From assembly GCF_026262505.1 (NCBI RefSeq), contig NC_067206.1:26241896-26305895 (forward strand): a DNA stretch of 64,000 nt, written 5' to 3'. Below the pieces are notes generated by a model that did no database searches, was not told the origin of the DNA, and was given only the letters and a program-made list of their open reading frames with translations. The translations under genes were made by a program, and so were the position numbers. This document shows positions 28,572 through 36,863 of the stretch, in pieces. This stretch comes from Trichomonas vaginalis G3 (Eukaryota > Parabasalia > Trichomonadida > Trichomonadidae). Each line of letters begins with the position of its first letter. Within the stretch, counting starts at the first letter, position 1.

Positions 28572-30718
28572 ATGCCCCCATATAGAATGGATAGAAAGTC
28601 TGCTAGAATAAAAGCAGAGTTGCAAAGATATGGTTGGAGAGTTTCGAAGAATTTTAAATATAGGAAGGGAAAGCCAATAAAAGTCTATGACAAATTGTCT
28701 GGTCTTCGCTACGAAATGGATTTGGAAACAGCACGCGCAAATTATCCAAACAGACTAGAGAGGTTAGAAGAAGAACGGCTTATGGACATGCCTTTCGATG
28801 TTAGTGAGCCACAGGTTGAAGGACACGACGGCTTTGCCAGGTTCTACTGGAAACATGACGAACAATTGCATCCTTTGAGGAGGAAAAAAGGAAAAGGTGA
28901 AGACAAACATGCTCCCATGGAAAGAACAAGATATGCATATGAAAAGTATCGTGAAGTTAGAAGTAAAATTACATCTGGTCGAACCTTTACAGTAAACTTT
29001 GACGAAGGAAAGAACAAAGAAGGCTTCATGGGTGTACTTGCTGCCATACAAGATGGAAATAAGAAAGGATACAATCTCAGATTGACCATAACAGATTTGG
29101 ATGGTCACATTTACTATGCACATGGCAATGTCACAACAGCTGCAATGCTTCTTGACGCTTTCAAGACTACAAAGAGAGAACAAATGGTTGACTCCGACTC
29201 AGACATTTTGAATGCAATTGAAGGAATTGCAAGTGTAAAATTTGAATGGTACCAACCGAACCCTCAAGCAGTCAGACAACATGCTGGATACTTCCCCTTC
29301 ATAAATAAGTCTGACATTGACTTGACAAGGTATGGAATTTACAATTCAATTGAAACAATTGTCAATGAACCTTGTATTCTTACATGTCTCAGGAACTCTG
29401 GTCTTGTTACAGATGAGAAGATGAAGTATCTTGAGTCATGTGTAAACAAGGTACATTCTCAGAGGTCAATTGGCAAAAATTGCACCGTTGGCAAATGTCA
29501 ATATCCGAGTCAACATACCTACAGCTAAAGGTTCTTCACATGACGACTATGTTGTTGAGTTCAATTTACCATGGTTGAAGATTGCAATTGTCCACAACCA
29601 CTTCATTGTTGAACGAAAGTCTTTACAAACCCATTGTTCGGAAAAGGCAAGTGCAACATTGTCAGAGCTGTAAACATTCTTTTCGAGAAAGGTTTGTTGG
29701 AACCAATTCCAGATGACAAGCTGACAGAAACTTTTGTACCAAAAGACGAAACAAACTTTTCATTGTTGGTAAGACCAAAAGTTGTTCCGGACAAGGTTAT
29801 AGCACAAAAGAAGTACACAATTCCAAAAGGAGTTGGATTGTTCGGATACCAACCTGAACCAGAAGAACTTCCAATGAGGTTGCAAGAACTTCAAGATGCT
29901 ATAAACAAACTTCCATTGAGAAATCCAATTGACGTCAAATTGTATTGGAGAGCATCTGAGTTAGGTCAGAAGGTTTTATATGAAACAGGTTGCTTGACGA
30001 TGTTTATGAGATAACAGGAGAAGTTTCTCAGAAGATAAGAGACTCACTTGAATTTCCACAAACTGGACCAATTGGTTGCGACAAGTTCGACTCAGATGAA
30101 AAAGATATACTATGTCGACCTTAACGCTGCATACATGAGGTTCGTCCAATATATTCCAACTGGAATTCCAAACGAAGATGGTGAGTTCCAGGAAGGAACT
30201 ATACAGTTGGAAAAGTCATACAACAACTGTATTGATATTAGGAAAGCTTCAAACCCCAAACTTGCAATGACACTCAAATTGCTTATGAATTCAACATGGG
30301 GATATTCCATTAAAAAACCTCAAAAAGATGAAGAGTAAACACTATGAGAAGGTCGACAACTTTGTGAAAGGTTCTCCCCTTTTGTTTTTGAAGTACGAAT
30401 TCACTCAAGGTCAAAGTGGCTTAGTAACCACATTAAAACCTATTGTCGAACATTGGTTCCTATCCTCAGTTCGCAAAGGCAGTCCTTGACAACTACAACA
30501 AATTCTTCTCCGAAGTCAAATCCAAAGTGAAGGTTTACTATGAGAACATTGACGCACTCATGACGAACGAAGAAGGCTATAAACAAACTCATTGAAATGG
30601 GAATGGTCGGTGAAAAGATGGGCTGTTTTAAGCTAGATAAGGTATTTTCGAAGTTCATGTCCTCTCCAAGCGTAAGTACTGGGGCATACTTGAAGACGGC
30701 ACAGAAATAAAACATTGC
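28572..30718 (+). pseudogene. Family B DNA polymerase of Polinton B, broken
   Basis: Polymerase motifs of family B are seen: YYVDLNAAYMRFVQYI (motif A), KLAMTLKLLMNSTWGYS (motif B) and a downstream segment with ENIDALMT in motif C position. They differ from the DFNSLYP/SYGY forms of Polinton A, so the two polymerases are from separate lineages. The N-terminal 320 residues are basic and carry a 'RYGWRVSKNFKYRKGKP' start, perhaps DNA binding or a terminal-protein-like part. The start follows TATTTTTTTATTTTTATAAAA. About six breaks, one of the most decayed genes of the element. Confidence 0.75.
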
Positions 30719-30782
30719 ATGAAGTAAAACATTGCATGAAATAAAACATTTTTTTAAAAAAAATTTTTTTATTTTATTTGAA

Positions 30783-31365
30783 ATGTACGCTGAGTTTGTT
30801 GGAACAGACCGTTGGGAAACTTGTTTGTTAGATGAGAAATATGAAATTCACTGTTGTGAGTCATTTGAAGTCAGAAACAAAAAGACAAAAAGAGTTTTAA
30901 GCGAATGTGAGCGAAATGACGGATATGCTAGGATGAGGATTGGTGAGAAATGCTATTTTTTAAACATATTGTCATTGCAACTCATTTTATACCGAACCCT
31001 AACAATCTACCTTTTGTAGACCATATAAACGTATAAGAAACGACAATAGACTTGAAAACTTACGCTGGGTCACTCGTTCTGAAACAATAAGAAGAGGCAA
31101 ATTTGGAGATATAGTATTCGAATTTGTCGACGAACTAGAAGATGAAGCAATTGAAATTACAGACTATGGCAAGCATACGTTTGAGTTTTACTACTATAGC
31201 GAAGAACAGGACTCTTTCTACTTTTATACCGGCGTAAACTATAGGAAATTACAAGTATGTTTTACTAAGGAAGGCTATGCTTATGTAAACACTAGAGATA
31301 CAGATGGAAAACACGTTAAAATACTTCTTAACAAATTCAAGAAGCTATATGGCATACCATTTTAA
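30783..31365 (+). pseudogene. HNH endonuclease (NUMOD/HNH_3 type), broken
   Basis: The N-terminus resembles the NUMOD-type DNA-binding start of phage and algal-virus homing nucleases (YEIHCCESFEVRNKKTKRVL, where 'E-V-R-N' is typical). The core has NDNRLENLRWVTRSE, the diagnostic tail of the HNH_3 family. The C-terminal 90 residues are strand-rich and end with KKLYGIPF. Such free-standing nucleases spread by cutting homologous sites and are common in large DNA viruses. The start lies after TTTTTTTATTTTATTTGAA. The gene is broken. Confidence 0.65.
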
Positions 31366-31390
31366 AAAGTATATTTTTACATATATTAAA

Positions 31391-31687
31391 TGCTTAGGTT
31401 GAAAAACAAAGAACAAAAGTAGCAGATACAAAACGTTAGATATAATCTTTACAAACGCTGGTAGGACTATATCAGATGAAGAAATTTCATCCCGAATTGT
31501 CTTTCATATACAACTACGGAAAAGTGCTGAATTCGACAAAAATGAGTTTTTGGTTGAAAAAAGAGGTGGAGCCAAAAATGGCTCGACCTCAAAACAAGCA
31601 TTTTGTGAAGAATATACCACCCCGCGGAATTCCGCGGGGTGCTTTTTATACAAAATTCAACAGGTGAATTTTCATGAATTTCCTTAA
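31391..31687 (+). pseudogene. Unknown gene with in-frame palindromic insert, broken
   Basis: A frame in this locus reads IIFTNAGRTISDEEISSRIV, then LRKSAEFDKNEFLVEKRGG, and then enters a palindromic segment read as AFCEEYTTPRNSAGCFLYK. Almost the same peptide (AFCEEYTNPRKTAGCFLYK) is read, in frame, inside the KilA-N gene 420 bases downstream. No family is recognised for the remainder. The leader TATTTTTACATATATTAA precedes the ATG. The gene is broken and may have been shortened. Confidence 0.45.
31597..31660 (+). repeat. Palindromic insert, copy 1
   Basis: Shared flanks GCATTTTGTGAAGAATATACCA and GCTTTTTATACAAA (the first is quoted in two parts: GCATTTTGTGAAG, AATATACCA) enclose a perfect 24-bp palindrome, 31618-31641, CACCCCGCGGAA followed by its reverse complement. 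The GC content is far above the surroundings. Copy 2 lies at 32019-32080. Confidence 0.9.
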
Positions 31688-31727
31688 GATAGAAAAAGTG
31701 AGTTAAAATGAGATTTTTATCGTTGTG

Positions 31728-31789
31728 GTCCGACGGTTAAGCCACAAACGAATGTCCGACGGTTAAGCCACAAACGAATGTCCGACGTA
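31728..31789 (+). repeat. 26-bp direct repeat, about 2.4 copies
   Basis: GTCCGACGGTTAAGCC followed by ACAAACGAAT occurs twice in tandem and begins a third time at 31780. A variant (GACGGTTAAGACACAAACG) recurs at 36750. The stretch lies in the leader of the KilA-N gene. Confidence 0.85.
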
Positions 31790-31829
31790 CCACCAAAAAA
31801 TATTTTTTATTTTTATTGTAAGAACTGAA

Positions 31830-32490
31830 ATGACAGTCGAAGCAAAAACGTTCACGAACAAATCTAATGGCGAAACATTCACAAAAGGCACTTACAACGG
31901 TATTGAAGTCTTACGTAGAGACAAGGATGGTTATATAAATGCAACAAAGATGTGTCAGCAGTTTAGGAAAGACTTTAGAAGGTTGTTGGAAAATAAGTCC
32001 TGGGAAGAGTATTTTAAGGCATTTTGTGAAGAATATACCAACCCGCGGAAAACGGCGGGTTGCTTTTTATACAAAGTTCATGCAGGAATTCCCGATGAAA
32101 TCAAACAGGTTAGAGGAATGTATGTAGACCCAAGACTCTAAACTATATAGCAATGTGGGCTTCTCCAAAATATTGCATAGCAGTTGGAAAAATTTGGACT
32201 CCATAGACAAGAAAGTTCATAGAGAAATTAGATGAAGAAGAACTTGAAGATACAGTAGAGAATGCTAAACCTTTGTTCGAAGAAGAAGTTAGAAAATGCA
32301 TGAAAAACAAATAGAACATGAACGTGAGATATGTTCTGTTATAGAGACTCTCCATACGAACTAGACCAATGGGAACAAGAAGAATTTAAAGAGGAATTTA
32401 GAGAATATGAACTCGCTAAAGTTTCATTAGAAGCTGCAGAAAAGAAGTTAAAAGTTTGGGGTCGTTTTGTAAAAAAATATTGTGAGTAAA
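31830..32490 (+). pseudogene. KilA-N domain gene, broken
   Basis: KilA-N signatures: EVLRRDKDGYINATKMCQQF near residue 30, KDFRRLLENKSWEEYF, and IRGMYVDP-type text (QVRGMYVDPRL), followed by a tract with YIAMWASPKYCIAV. The C-terminal part is a charged coiled coil (EEFKEEFREYELAKVSLEAA). KilA-N is a DNA-binding domain common in large DNA viruses and phages. Between SWEEYF and YVDP the palindromic insert is read through in frame. The start follows TTTTTTATTTTTATTG and TAAGAACTGAA. The gene is broken. Confidence 0.75.
32019..32080 (+). repeat. Palindromic insert, copy 2, inside KilA-N reading frame
   Basis: Same flanks as copy 1. The hairpin has stems CAACCCGC (32039-32046) and GCGGGTTG (32055-32062). 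Relative to copy 1, the second base pair of the ACCCC/GGGGT stem changed on both sides (AACCC/GGGTT), so pairing is kept. Confidence 0.9.
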
Positions 32491-32532
32491 TGAACCATTT
32501 TATTTTTATTGAATTCAGCAAAAATAATGTTT

Positions 32533-32580
32533 ATGTTAGAATGTTAGATCTAACATGTTTTCTAACACGTTTTCTAACAT
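32533..32580 (+). promoter_or_regulatory. 48-bp five-half-site module, copy 2 (ATGTTAGA class)
   Basis: Half-sites ATGTTAGA, ATGTTAGA, TCTAACAT, TCTAACAC and TCTAACAT with GTTT spacers, preceded by AAAAATAATGTTT. The centre reads AGATCT, containing GATC. It borders the 25-bp array on its left. Confidence 0.9.
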
Positions 32581-32600
32581 GGTCTAAAACTCTTGAATTT

Positions 32601-33115
32601 GTCAAGACTTCTTCGTACATGTTTTGTCGAAACTTCTTCGTAAATGTTTTGTCGAAACTTCTTCGTAAATGTTTTGTCGAAACTTCTTCGTAAATGTTTT
32701 GTCGAAACTTCTTCGTACATGTTTTGTCAAGACTTCTTCGTACATGTTTTGTCAAGACTTCTTCGTACATGTTTTGTCGAAACTTCTTCGTACATGTTTT
32801 GTCAAGACTTTTCGTACATGTTTTGTCAAGACTTCTTCGTACATGTTTTGTCAAGATTCTTCGTACATGTTTTGTCAAGACTTCTTCGTACATGTTTTGT
32901 CAAACTTCTTCGTACATGTTTTGTCAAGACTTCTTCGTACATGTTTTGTCAAGACTTCTTCGTACATGTTTTGTCAAGACTTCTTCGTACATGTTTTGTC
33001 GAAACTTCTTCGTACATGTTTTGTCAAGACTTCTTCGTACATGTTTTGTCGAAACTTCTTCGTAAATGTTTTGTCGAAACTTCTTCGTAAATGTTTTGTC
33101 GAAACTTCTTCGTAA
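32601..33115 (+). repeat. 25-bp tandem array, about 20 copies
   Basis: Unit GTTTTGTCAAGACTTCTTCGTACAT in variants (quoted in parts: GTTTTGTCAAGAC or GTTTTGTCGAAAC, then TTCTTCGTAMAT). Units carry AAG or GAA classes and some have lost one to three bases. A 25-bp period shifts frame with each unit, so the short open frames here are not genes. The same unit occurs near both ends of B and at the left end of C. The 32491-33297 gap holds only this array and two 48-bp modules. Confidence 0.9.
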
Positions 33116-33144
33116 TGAGCGTAAAAGACCCAAAAATAATGTTT

Positions 33145-33192
33145 ATGTTAGAATGTTAGATCTAACATGTTTTCTAACACGTTTTCTAACAT
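33145..33192 (+). promoter_or_regulatory. 48-bp five-half-site module, copy 3 (ATGTTAGA class)
   Basis: Same as copy 2, on the right border of the 25-bp array, preceded by CCCAAAAATAATGTTT and followed by CGTAGAAAACTC. It lies 105 bases before the next gene start. Confidence 0.9.
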
Positions 33193-33297
33193 CGTAGAAA
33201 ACTCTCGAAATTCATGAATTTTGACACTTTCACAAAAAACATAAAAAATAAAGTTGGTTTTTTTAAAAAAATATTTTTTTATTTTTATTGTAAGAAC

Positions 33298-33882
33298 ATG
33301 TTAGCAACAACAGCACCAAACTCGCTAGTTATGAATCCAACATCTATGTTAGTAGAAATGAAAAGCTTCATTCCTTCTTCATATACTTTCGAAACAAAAA
33401 TCCAGAAGATAAAGCAAGAACTTTTAACATCTAATTTAAACTGTAGTGCGAAAGATGAAACAAATGAACAGTATCTTTATGAAATGCAGGACATTATTGA
33501 CCATTTACCCAAATTGCCTGAAATTCAGCAGCAAAAACTAACCATTCCCGAATTTGACGAAATAGAAGTCAAAGCAACTGACTCAGTAGAAATAAAGAAG
33601 TTCATACGAAAGGTAAATTATGAATTCCTTGGTTTTCATTGCAACCATAAGGTTATGGACAAAGATTGCGACATGGTATATAAGAACATCTCTGACCTTT
33701 ACAAATCCGAAGAATTTAAGACCTACGACAACTTTGTTTCGTTAGTTGCAAAATGTGTTTGGGAAATAAGAGATAAAGATAGGGGTAAGGTATGGAACGA
33801 ACAAATAAAACCCGCTATGTTCGAGATGAAGAAAACCATTGACGCCTTGGTTGTTTTAGCAGGTAAGGTTTTCAGAATATAA
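33298..33882 (+). CDS. Unknown 194-residue protein, Polinton B
   Basis: Not recognised. I chose the ATG at 33298 because it directly follows TTTTTATTGTAAGAAC, the leader also used by the KilA-N gene; an upstream in-frame ATG at 33214 lacks it. The product is helical and mildly acidic: FETKIQKIKQELLTSN, YLYEMQDIIDHLPKLPE, IKKFIRKVNYEFLGFHCNH, then FVSLVAKCVWEIRDKDRG. The frame is whole. Seven bases separate its stop from the next gene, so the pair is probably co-transcribed. It lies among KilA-N genes, which suggests an early or regulatory role, by context only. Confidence 0.6.
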   Translation: MLATTAPNSLVMNPTSMLVEMKSFIPSSYTFETKIQKIKQELLTSNLNCSAKDETNEQYLYEMQDIIDHLPKLPEIQQQKLTIPEFDEIEVKATDSVEIKKFIRKVNYEFLGFHCNHKVMDKDCDMVYKNISDLYKSEEFKTYDNFVSLVAKCVWEIRDKDRGKVWNEQIKPAMFEMKKTIDALVVLAGKVFRI

Positions 33883-33889
33883 CGCAAAA

Positions 33890-34210
33890 ATGAACCCGCA
33901 ATGTTCAAAATGTAAAGCAGCAATGAGGAAATATAACTACTCCGTCAAAGAGATAGAACGTATGCGAAACGACTATGCAGATTTAAAGAAAGAAGCAGAA
34001 AAACCAGCAGAAGATAAAATGAACATGTTAGAATTTCTGAACAAAAACTATCCAACTGCTGACGATTTCCTTCTATCTGACGTCAAGAAGAAGTATAAAG
34101 AAACTTTCGGTATCGTTAAAACTTTTGACATACTGACAGAAGAAATAGAAGCTACGAAATTGTTTAGAGTCATGAACCATCGCAACATATACCATGTAAA
34201 ACGCTTGTAA
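33890..34210 (+). CDS. Unknown 106-residue protein with Cys pair and winged-helix-like tail
   Basis: Begins MNPQCSKCKAAMRKYNYS, a single CxxC knuckle, followed by a charged helix (VKEIERMRNDYADLKKEAEK). The C-terminal 60 residues (LEFLNKNYPTADDFLLSDVK ... FRVMNHRNIYHVKRL) resemble, by pattern, the small winged-helix domains found at the end of viral helicases and Bro-type proteins. The frame is whole and follows the preceding gene by 7 bases without a leader of its own. The protein may bind nucleic acid; this is inference. Confidence 0.55.
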   Translation: MNPQCSKCKAAMRKYNYSVKEIERMRNDYADLKKEAEKPAEDKMNMLEFLNKNYPTADDFLLSDVKKKYKETFGIVKTFDILTEEIEATKLFRVMNHRNIYHVKRL

Positions 34211-34216
34211 ATAGTT

Positions 34217-34476
34217 ATGTTAGAAAACATGTTAGAAAACATGTTAGATCTAACATTCTAACATAAACATTATTTTTATTGAATTCCGTATGAAATTTCA
34301 TGAGTTTTGTGTGTTTTAGACCATGTTAGAAAACGTGTTAGAAAACATGTTAGATCTAACATTCTAACATAAACATTATTTTTGCTGAATTCCGTATGAA
34401 ATTTCATGAGTTTTGTGTGTTTTCTACGATGTTAGAAAAGAGGTTAGAAAACAGGTTAGATCTAACATTCTAACAT
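34217..34476 (-). promoter_or_regulatory. Three 48-bp five-half-site modules in tandem (copies 4-6, inverted)
   Basis: Modules at 34217-34264, 34323-34370 and 34429-34476, about 106 bases apart, in the opposite orientation to copies 2 and 3. Each is followed by AAACATTATTTTT and then GAATTCCGTATGAAATTTC. The third has mixed half-sites (ATGTTAGA, AGGTTAGA, AGGTTAGA, TCTAACAT, TCTAACAT), a hybrid of two classes. They fill most of the 34211-34655 gap. Confidence 0.85.
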
Positions 34477-34526
34477 AAACATTATTTTTGCTGAAAAAAT
34501 GACTAAATTTCATTATATAACTGTTA

Positions 34527-34564
34527 TTTTTTTACGAAGAGAACTTTAACACTTCGTAAAAAAA
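34527..34564 (+). terminator. Hairpin with 13-bp perfect stem
   Basis: TTTTTTTACGAAG and CTTCGTAAAAAAA enclose a 12-base loop. It lies between the tandem modules and the next gene. Its role is unknown; it could end transcripts, mark an RNA, or be a relic of the ACGAAG-type repeat family. Confidence 0.5.
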
Positions 34565-34655
34565 CTCTATGAAATTTCGTGAATTTCCTTAAGATAGAAA
34601 AAATAAAGTTAGTTTTATTTTATTTATTTTTTTTATTTTGTATGTAAAGACAGAT

Positions 34656-35267
34656 ATGTCAAACATTGAGTTTGAAACAGTTAAAAAGATAGACAATGAC
34701 ACCAAAGTGGTTCGAATTGGTGATTTAAACGTAAGATACTCAAAGAAATACAACAAATATTCTTTGTCAGACATTATATCTCCATCTGGAAAGAAAACAT
34801 ACCATTGGGTTAAAAATGCTTCTACTCAGAAAATTTTGACAAGAAATCCTGAGCTTATGATATCGGTAAGATTCTATGGAACTACAGCATATCTTATAGA
34901 CAAAAGTCTTATACCAATAGTTTTGTTATGGATTGACCCAGTTGTTGGATATAACTTCATAACATATGGTTCATTCGATACGGAACGTTGCAGTGAAGGC
35001 TTACTTTACATCGTTCAGAAACCGAAGGACTTCAATACAAAGAGATATAAGATAGGAAGGACATATAATATAACTCTAAGATATGACAGTACAGTCAATA
35101 TAGTCAAGGTTGTGTTAGTTAATGATATGAGAGCTGCAGAAACAGAACTACTTGAAAAGTTTGAGAAAATGTATGGTGCTCCCACGAAAGGTAAAGAAAC
35201 GTTTGAAGTAGATGAGATAGATAAAGCTATAAAATTATTTGACGAAGTTGCTGAAAAATACATGTAA
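34656..35267 (+). CDS. KilA-N-like / T5orf172 (GIY-YIG-related) protein
   Basis: The C-terminal 100 residues match the T5orf172 domain: EGLLYIVQKPKD, YKIGRTYNITLRYDS, VVLVNDMRAAETELLEKFEK and a final ETFEVDE; this domain is a relative of GIY-YIG nucleases. The N-terminal 90 residues (NVRYSKKYNKYSLSDIISPS) look like a KilA-N/Bro-N-type DNA-binding part. This pairing is well known in large DNA viruses. I chose the ATG at 34656 because it follows TATTTTTTTTATTTTGTATG with AAAGACAGAT, a leader nearly identical to that of the next gene. The frame is whole, 203 residues. Confidence 0.75.
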   Translation: MSNIEFETVKKIDNDTKVVRIGDLNVRYSKKYNKYSLSDIISPSGKKTYHWVKNASTQKILTRNPELMISVRFYGTTAYLIDKSLIPIVLLWIDPVVGYNFITYGSFDTERCSEGLLYIVQKPKDFNTKRYKIGRTYNITLRYDSTVNIVKVVLVNDMRAAETELLEKFEKMYGAPTKGKETFEVDEIDKAIKLFDEVAEKYM

Positions 35268-35357
35268 AGCGTTTATTTTTGGTCTTTTGTGAAAGATAGA
35301 AAAAATAAAGTTAGTTTTATTTTTATTTATTTTTTTATTTTGTATGTAAGGACAGAT

Positions 35358-36137
35358 ATGACAACAACAGAGAACACAACAACAGTTATAGTCCATGAAG
35401 CTATAAATGAAGAATATGAGTGGGTTCAGTTTAACAAACAGTTACGTCTCATTCGTTCGGTCAAAGACGATATGTACCAAATGCAAAGTATTTTGACAGC
35501 ATGTTTTGCTCCAGATACTATGAAACCACAAGATTGGTTTGAATTAAATAGCACTCATGAACTCCTCAGTGAGTTTGAACATGTAGAACTTAAAAAGATG
35601 TACCAAGACAGACAAAACTTACCATCACATCTAAAAGGTATATATGTTCATAAGTTCCTAGTTAGTTCAATAGCAATGTGGGCTTCACCTCGTTATGCAA
35701 TCTACATACTTATGCTACTTGACGAACTTTGTACAAAGCAGAGAGAAGATATGATGAAAGAAGACAAAAGCATTCAGAAAAGAATACCACGTTCGGTACC
35801 AAAAGGAAAGGAAAAGAACTATAAGTATATGATTTATACTGAAGAGATGGAAAATGAAGAAGACAGAGATATGGTTATGTTGCATTTAGTCAGAAGAAAC
35901 AACAAAAGCTTTTACGACCTTGCTAAGATTTACAAATCTGACAGAAATTGGTTCTATCGCGAAAACTTACCGATTTCAATGACACCGAATGAGCAAATAA
36001 AGGAAATTGTCAAAAATACTCTTCCTCAAACACACTATGACATCAAAGGTTGCACAATACTTACATTCAAAGAAGATTTGCCATTGTTAAAGGAAAAAAT
36101 AACAGAGTATTTCGACAACTTCAAACAAGTAGGGTAA
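35358..36137 (+). CDS. KilA-N / DUF3627 protein
   Basis: A whole frame of 259 residues. The N-terminal half has KilA-N features: KPQDWFELNSTHELLSEFEH, then LKGIYVHKFLVSSIAMWAS and PRYAIYILMLLDELC. The C-terminal half has the DUF3627 signature of poxvirus/iridovirus-like genes: MVMLHLVRRNNKSFYDLAKI and NWFYRENLPISMTPNEQIKE. Proteins of this type are early or regulatory DNA-binding proteins in NCLDVs. The start after TTTTGTATGTAAGGACAGAT is the same leader as the previous gene, so both may be expressed together in time. Third KilA-N gene in 5 kb. Confidence 0.8.
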   Translation: MTTTENTTTVIVHEAINEEYEWVQFNKQLRLIRSVKDDMYQMQSILTACFAPDTMKPQDWFELNSTHELLSEFEHVELKKMYQDRQNLPSHLKGIYVHKFLVSSIAMWASPRYAIYILMLLDELCTKQREDMMKEDKSIQKRIPRSVPKGKEKNYKYMIYTEEMENEEDRDMVMLHLVRRNNKSFYDLAKIYKSDRNWFYRENLPISMTPNEQIKEIVKNTLPQTHYDIKGCTILTFKEDLPLLKEKITEYFDNFKQVG

Positions 36138-36147
36138 ATTTCAATCT

Positions 36148-36249
36148 TTATTTTTCAAGCTTGACCTTTACATTCTGCCTGAGGAAGTCTTTAACAAGCT
36201 CGTTAATTTCAATTAGATAAATTGCTTCGTCTAGGGGGTCAAGCTCCAT
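36148..36249 (-). CDS. Possible 33-residue acidic peptide
   Basis: A short frame, MELDPLDEAIYLIEINELVK and on to VKVKLEK, an amphipathic acidic helix. It begins at the edge of the 21-bp array. No leader like those of other genes is seen, so it may be the tail of a lost gene, with the array inserted before it. Confidence 0.3.
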   Translation of the reverse strand: MELDPLDEAIYLIEINELVKDFLRQNVKVKLEK

Positions 36250-36254
36250 ACTGA

Positions 36255-36745
36255 GTCAGTACAATATTGTACTTTTTCAAGACAATGTTGTACTTTTTCA
36301 AGACAATGTTGTACTTTTTCAAGACAATATTGTACTTTTTCAGAACAATGTTGTACTTTTTCAGAACAATGTTGTATAAATTCAGTACAATGTCTCTCAA
36401 ATTTGAGTACAGCTGTACTTTTTCAGAACAAGTCTTGTACTTTTTCAGAACAATGTTGTACTTTTTCAAGACAATGTTGTACTTTTTCAAGACAATGTTG
36501 TACTTTTTCAAGACAATATTGTACTTATTCAGTACAATGTTGTATAAATTCAGTACAATGTCTCTCAAATTTGAGTACAGCTGTACTTTTTCAGAACAAG
36601 TCTTGAACTTTTTCAAGACAATGTTGTACTTTTTCAGAACAATGTTGTACTTTTTCAAGACAATGTTGTACTTTTTCAAGACAATGTTGTACTTTTTCAA
36701 GACAATATTGTACTTATTCAGTACAATATTATATTGTTTCAGAAC
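36255..36745. repeat. 21-bp tandem array of Polinton B
   Basis: Unit GTACTTTTTCAAGACAATGTT-like (quoted in parts: GTACTTTTTCAAGAC, AATGTT), about 23 copies. Unit variants end CAGAACAATGTT or CAGTACAATGTT. A block with CTCAAATTTGAG and AGTACAGCTGTACT, both perfect palindromes, occurs twice, about 168 bases (eight units) apart. On the minus strand the units read as heptads, NIVLKKY, so the array could encode a coiled coil, like the satellite at the left edge. There is no gene evidence beyond open frames. The 36138-36863 gap holds only this array and two tiny frames. Confidence 0.9.
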
Positions 36746-36768
36746 AAAGACGGTTAAGACACAAACGG

Positions 36769-36852
36769 ATGACTGACGTTCCTCTTCCTGAATGTCTTCC
36801 AAAGCCAGAAGAACCGACAGCCCCAGCACCACAACAGACTTACTACGACTAA
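36769..36852 (+). CDS. Possible 27-residue proline-rich peptide or gene tail
   Basis: The frame reads MTDVPLPECLPKPEEPTAP and ends QQTYYD. The proline-rich tail and final tyrosines resemble the end of the small amphipathic protein at 23882. It lies beside a variant of the 26-bp repeat. It could be the tail of a lost virion gene; weak. Confidence 0.25.
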   Translation: MTDVPLPECLPKPEEPTAPAPQQTYYD

Positions 36853-36863
36853 ACATTTATTTT

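Noticed and set aside
31618-31653. A bacterial rho-independent terminator (hairpin plus T-run)
   Set aside because: The shape fits, but a second copy is read through inside a KilA-N frame and the setting is a eukaryotic element; no evidence of bacterial transcription or contamination.
32531-33133. Overlapping 100-150 codon frames in the 25-bp array, and a CRISPR-like look
   Set aside because: A 25-bp period makes the same peptide in three frames, a repeat artefact. There are no spacers between units, so it is not a CRISPR array.
36239-36856. A 205-codon minus frame over the second 21-bp array as a real gene
   Set aside because: It depends on the repeat being stop-free; its first 40 codons are antisense to a plus-strand frame and have no leader. 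Kept only as a repeat with coding potential.
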